A stretch of 5,535 nt of DNA from Pseudomonadota bacterium (lineage in GTDB: Bacteria > Desulfobacterota > Desulfobulbia > Desulfobulbales > SURF-16). The notes below the pieces were generated by a model. That model was not told where the DNA came from. It was given only the letters and a program-made list of their open reading frames with translations, and made no database searches. The translations under genes and the position numbers were made by a program. Within the stretch, counting starts at the first letter, position 1, and each line of letters starts with the position of its first letter. Below are positions 5,501 through 5,535 of this stretch, one piece after another. The stretch covers positions 1 through 5,535 of the forward strand of contig JAUVQZ010000192.1 of NCBI GenBank assembly GCA_030597865.1, given 5' to 3'.

Positions 5501-5535
5501 ATGGACAAGAATGAATTTTTTCGCGAGGTGACGGT
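5501..5535 (+). CDS. N-terminus of a gene cut by the window edge, possibly a sigma54-dependent regulator
   Basis: Only 11 full codons are visible: MDKNEFFREVT. The pattern NEFFRE followed by T resembles the N-terminus of a family of sigma54-interacting transcriptional regulators of sulfate reducers, as I recall it, which begin close to NEFFREATLRICGSLEI and continue into a GAF-type sensor domain, an AAA+ domain and a helix-turn-helix. This is recall of a short motif and not a domain match. The ATG at 5501 is preferred because the ATG at 5481 is out of frame with it and runs into a stop at 5529-5531. The G9 tract directly upstream supplies the only possible ribosome-binding site. Confidence 0.5.
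   Translation, partial: MDKNEFFREVT

Noticed and set aside
5132..5531. Plus-strand frames starting at 5132 and 5208 as small genes
   Set aside because: The peptides are low in acidic residues and rich in Cys, Phe and Ser, have no ribosome-binding site, and mirror the more protein-like minus-strand frame.

Overview
The window is ordinary chromosomal DNA of a Gram-negative bacterium, most likely a sulfate-reducing or sulfur-cycling deltaproteobacterium (Desulfobulbales-like). This assignment is an inference from protein style, codon use rich in GCC, CTC and GGC, and gene content. No search could be run. It holds two complete protein genes, two protein genes cut by the window edges, one tRNA gene, one clear bidirectional terminator, and repeat-rich spacers.

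Layout, left to right. (1) The 3' 746 codons of secA (preprotein translocase ATPase), entering the window inside its Walker A motif. (2) A purine-rich spacer of about 100 bp with a 14-bp direct repeat and a weak long hairpin. (3) argJ (ornithine acetyltransferase / N-acetylglutamate synthase), on the same strand. (4) A 105-bp spacer between convergent genes, filled by a CACAAAG-type repeat element that runs into the ribF stop codon. (5) ribF (riboflavin kinase / FAD synthetase) on the minus strand, shorter than its longest open frame. (6) A divergent promoter region. (7) A class II tRNA-Leu(CAG) with encoded CCA, a good sigma70-type promoter and a strong terminator. (8) About 430 bp with no established gene. 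It contains a minus-strand frame of 90 codons without a start codon, which ends exactly at the shared terminator and has a G8 tract near its 5' end. (9) The first 11 codons of a plus-strand gene, preceded by a G9 tract. Its N-terminus resembles sigma54-dependent regulators with an N-terminal sensor domain.

The genes do not form one pathway: protein export (secA), arginine biosynthesis (argJ), flavin cofactor synthesis (ribF) and translation (tRNA-Leu). I see no new defence, mobile or biosynthetic system. The most interesting signals are small. They are the G-run tracts placed where a change in length would alter reading frame or translation start (5298-5305 and 5490-5498), an arginine-containing mini-frame overlapping the argJ start by ATGA, and the repeat element between argJ and ribF.
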